Below, in pieces: positions 63,562 to 64,000 of a DNA stretch of 64,000 nt (positions within the stretch are counted from its first letter, which is position 1; every line of letters begins with the position of its first letter). The position numbers and the translations under genes are program-made. Source of the stretch: Citrobacter sp. MGH106 (GTDB taxonomy: Bacteria > Pseudomonadota > Gammaproteobacteria > Enterobacterales > Enterobacteriaceae); the NCBI RefSeq assembly GCF_001037495.1, contig NZ_KQ089822.1, forward strand, positions 2,046,001 to 2,110,000. The letters run 5' to 3'. The notes beneath the pieces are model-generated. The model was not told the DNA's origin, searched no databases, and was given only the letters and a program-made list of their open reading frames with translations.

Positions 63562-64000
63562 TCAGTTAAATTGCATTTCAGGCACGTGATCGGGGACGAC
63601 CAGTTTGCCTGCGGTTCTGGCGACAATGTCGTCCACGCTGACGCCAGGGGCACGCTCGCGCAGAATGAAGGCGCCGTCAGCGATTTCCAGCAGTGCCAGG
63701 TCGGTCAGCACGCGTTTAATACAGGCAACGCCGGTCAGCGGCAGGGTACAGGCAGGAAGCAGCTTGGATTCGCCACTTTTGGAAGCATGCGTCATCACGA
63801 CAATGATGTTTTCTGCGCCAGCCACCAGATCCATCGCGCCGCCCATGCCTTTCACCATTTTTCCGGGGATCATCCATGACGCGATATTGCCGTTGGTATC
63901 CACTTCAAATGCACCGAGCACCGTCAGGTCGACATGACCGCCGCGGATCATGGCGAAGGATTGCGCCGAGTCGAAAATCGCCGCGCCTTTACGCGCCGTA
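63562..64000 (-). CDS. Acetoacetate CoA-transferase beta subunit (partial, 5' end outside window)
   Basis: At least 145 residues of the C-terminal part are visible; the frame is open to the right edge, where [20 protein letters not shown] matches CoA-transferase subunit B (AtoA/ScoB-type). The blocks [21 protein letters not shown] and [14 protein letters not shown] are characteristic. With an alpha subunit, presumably just outside the window, it transfers CoA from succinyl- or acetyl-CoA to acetoacetate. The catalytic glutamate of the beta subunit lies upstream and cannot be seen. Confidence 0.92.
   Translation of the reverse strand, partial: TARKGAAIFDSAQSFAMIRGGHVDLTVLGAFEVDTNGNIASWMIPGKMVKGMGGAMDLVAGAENIIVVMTHASKSGESKLLPACTLPLTGVACIKRVLTDLALLEIADGAFILRERAPGVSVDDIVARTAGKLVVPDHVPEMQFN

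Noticed and set aside
1-64000. CRISPR arrays, tRNA or rRNA genes, prophage or insertion sequences
   Set aside because: No regularly spaced repeats, cloverleaf-like genes, rRNA sequence, integrase or intact transposase were recognised on either strand; REP palindromes explain the short repeats seen.

Overview
The window is ordinary enterobacterial chromosome. Gene content and order point to the Citrobacter/Salmonella side of the family, with Citrobacter my best guess. The srfABC operon and the smvA-ompD-yddG-fdnG run match the Salmonella arrangement as I remember it, and ydcY-ydcZ-mnaT-curA, pptA-yddH-nhoA-yddE-narVWYZ-narU and maeA-sra-osmC match E. coli. I see no rRNA, tRNA, CRISPR array, prophage or intact insertion sequence.

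Layout. 1-6188 (minus): srfA-srfB-srfC, with srfC running off the left edge. 6471-11080: an orphan DppA-like binding protein, ydcY, ydcZ, mnaT, an XRE-cupin regulator and curA. 11090-13490: an accessory islet where E. coli has mcbR and yncD; it holds one very AT-rich gene for an SGNH-hydrolase-like protein and about 0.8 kb without a convincing gene. 13494-18250: yncE with a Fur-box-like site, a small lipoprotein, ansP, and a PAS-containing Aer-like chemoreceptor. 18781-25415 (plus): a seven-gene operon with two flavin monooxygenases, an M20D deacylase, an N-acetyltransferase and an amino-acid-type ABC importer. Its composition matches the Bacillus subtilis S-modified-cysteine salvage operons. 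25481-29386: L-talarate/galactarate dehydratase, its MFS transporter and a divergent LacI-family regulator with three 18-bp operators. 29423-34386: pptA, a secreted alkyl-sulfatase-like enzyme, yddH, nhoA and yddE. 34486-42671 (minus): nitrate reductase Z (narZYWV) and the nitrate/nitrite transporter narU.

42888-48008: smvR/smvA biocide efflux with two palindromic operators, a GFA-family protein, the porin ompD and the exporter yddG. 48296-52889: fdnGHI, formate dehydrogenase N, with an in-frame selenocysteine UGA, upstream FNR and NarL-type sites and a strong terminator. 53019-54240: a secreted inorganic pyrophosphatase and a complete higBA-type toxin-antitoxin pair. 54476-56191 (minus): an ABC-F ATPase. 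Its 5' leader encodes a 27-residue peptide and can fold into mutually exclusive hairpins. This is the best candidate for an undescribed regulatory system in the window. 56500-59176: maeA, sra and osmC. 59219-64000 (minus): a D-3-hydroxybutyrate/acetoacetate utilisation operon (CoA-transferase, thiolase, 3-hydroxyacyl-CoA dehydrogenase, GntP-type permease, 3-hydroxybutyrate dehydrogenase), entering from the right edge.

Respiratory genes dominate the centre: formate oxidation by FdnGHI can feed quinol to a nitrate reductase such as NarZYV, with NarU moving nitrate and nitrite. The rest is mainly nutrient scavenging and stress defence. Function calls rest on recalled family similarity and visible motifs; no database search was run.
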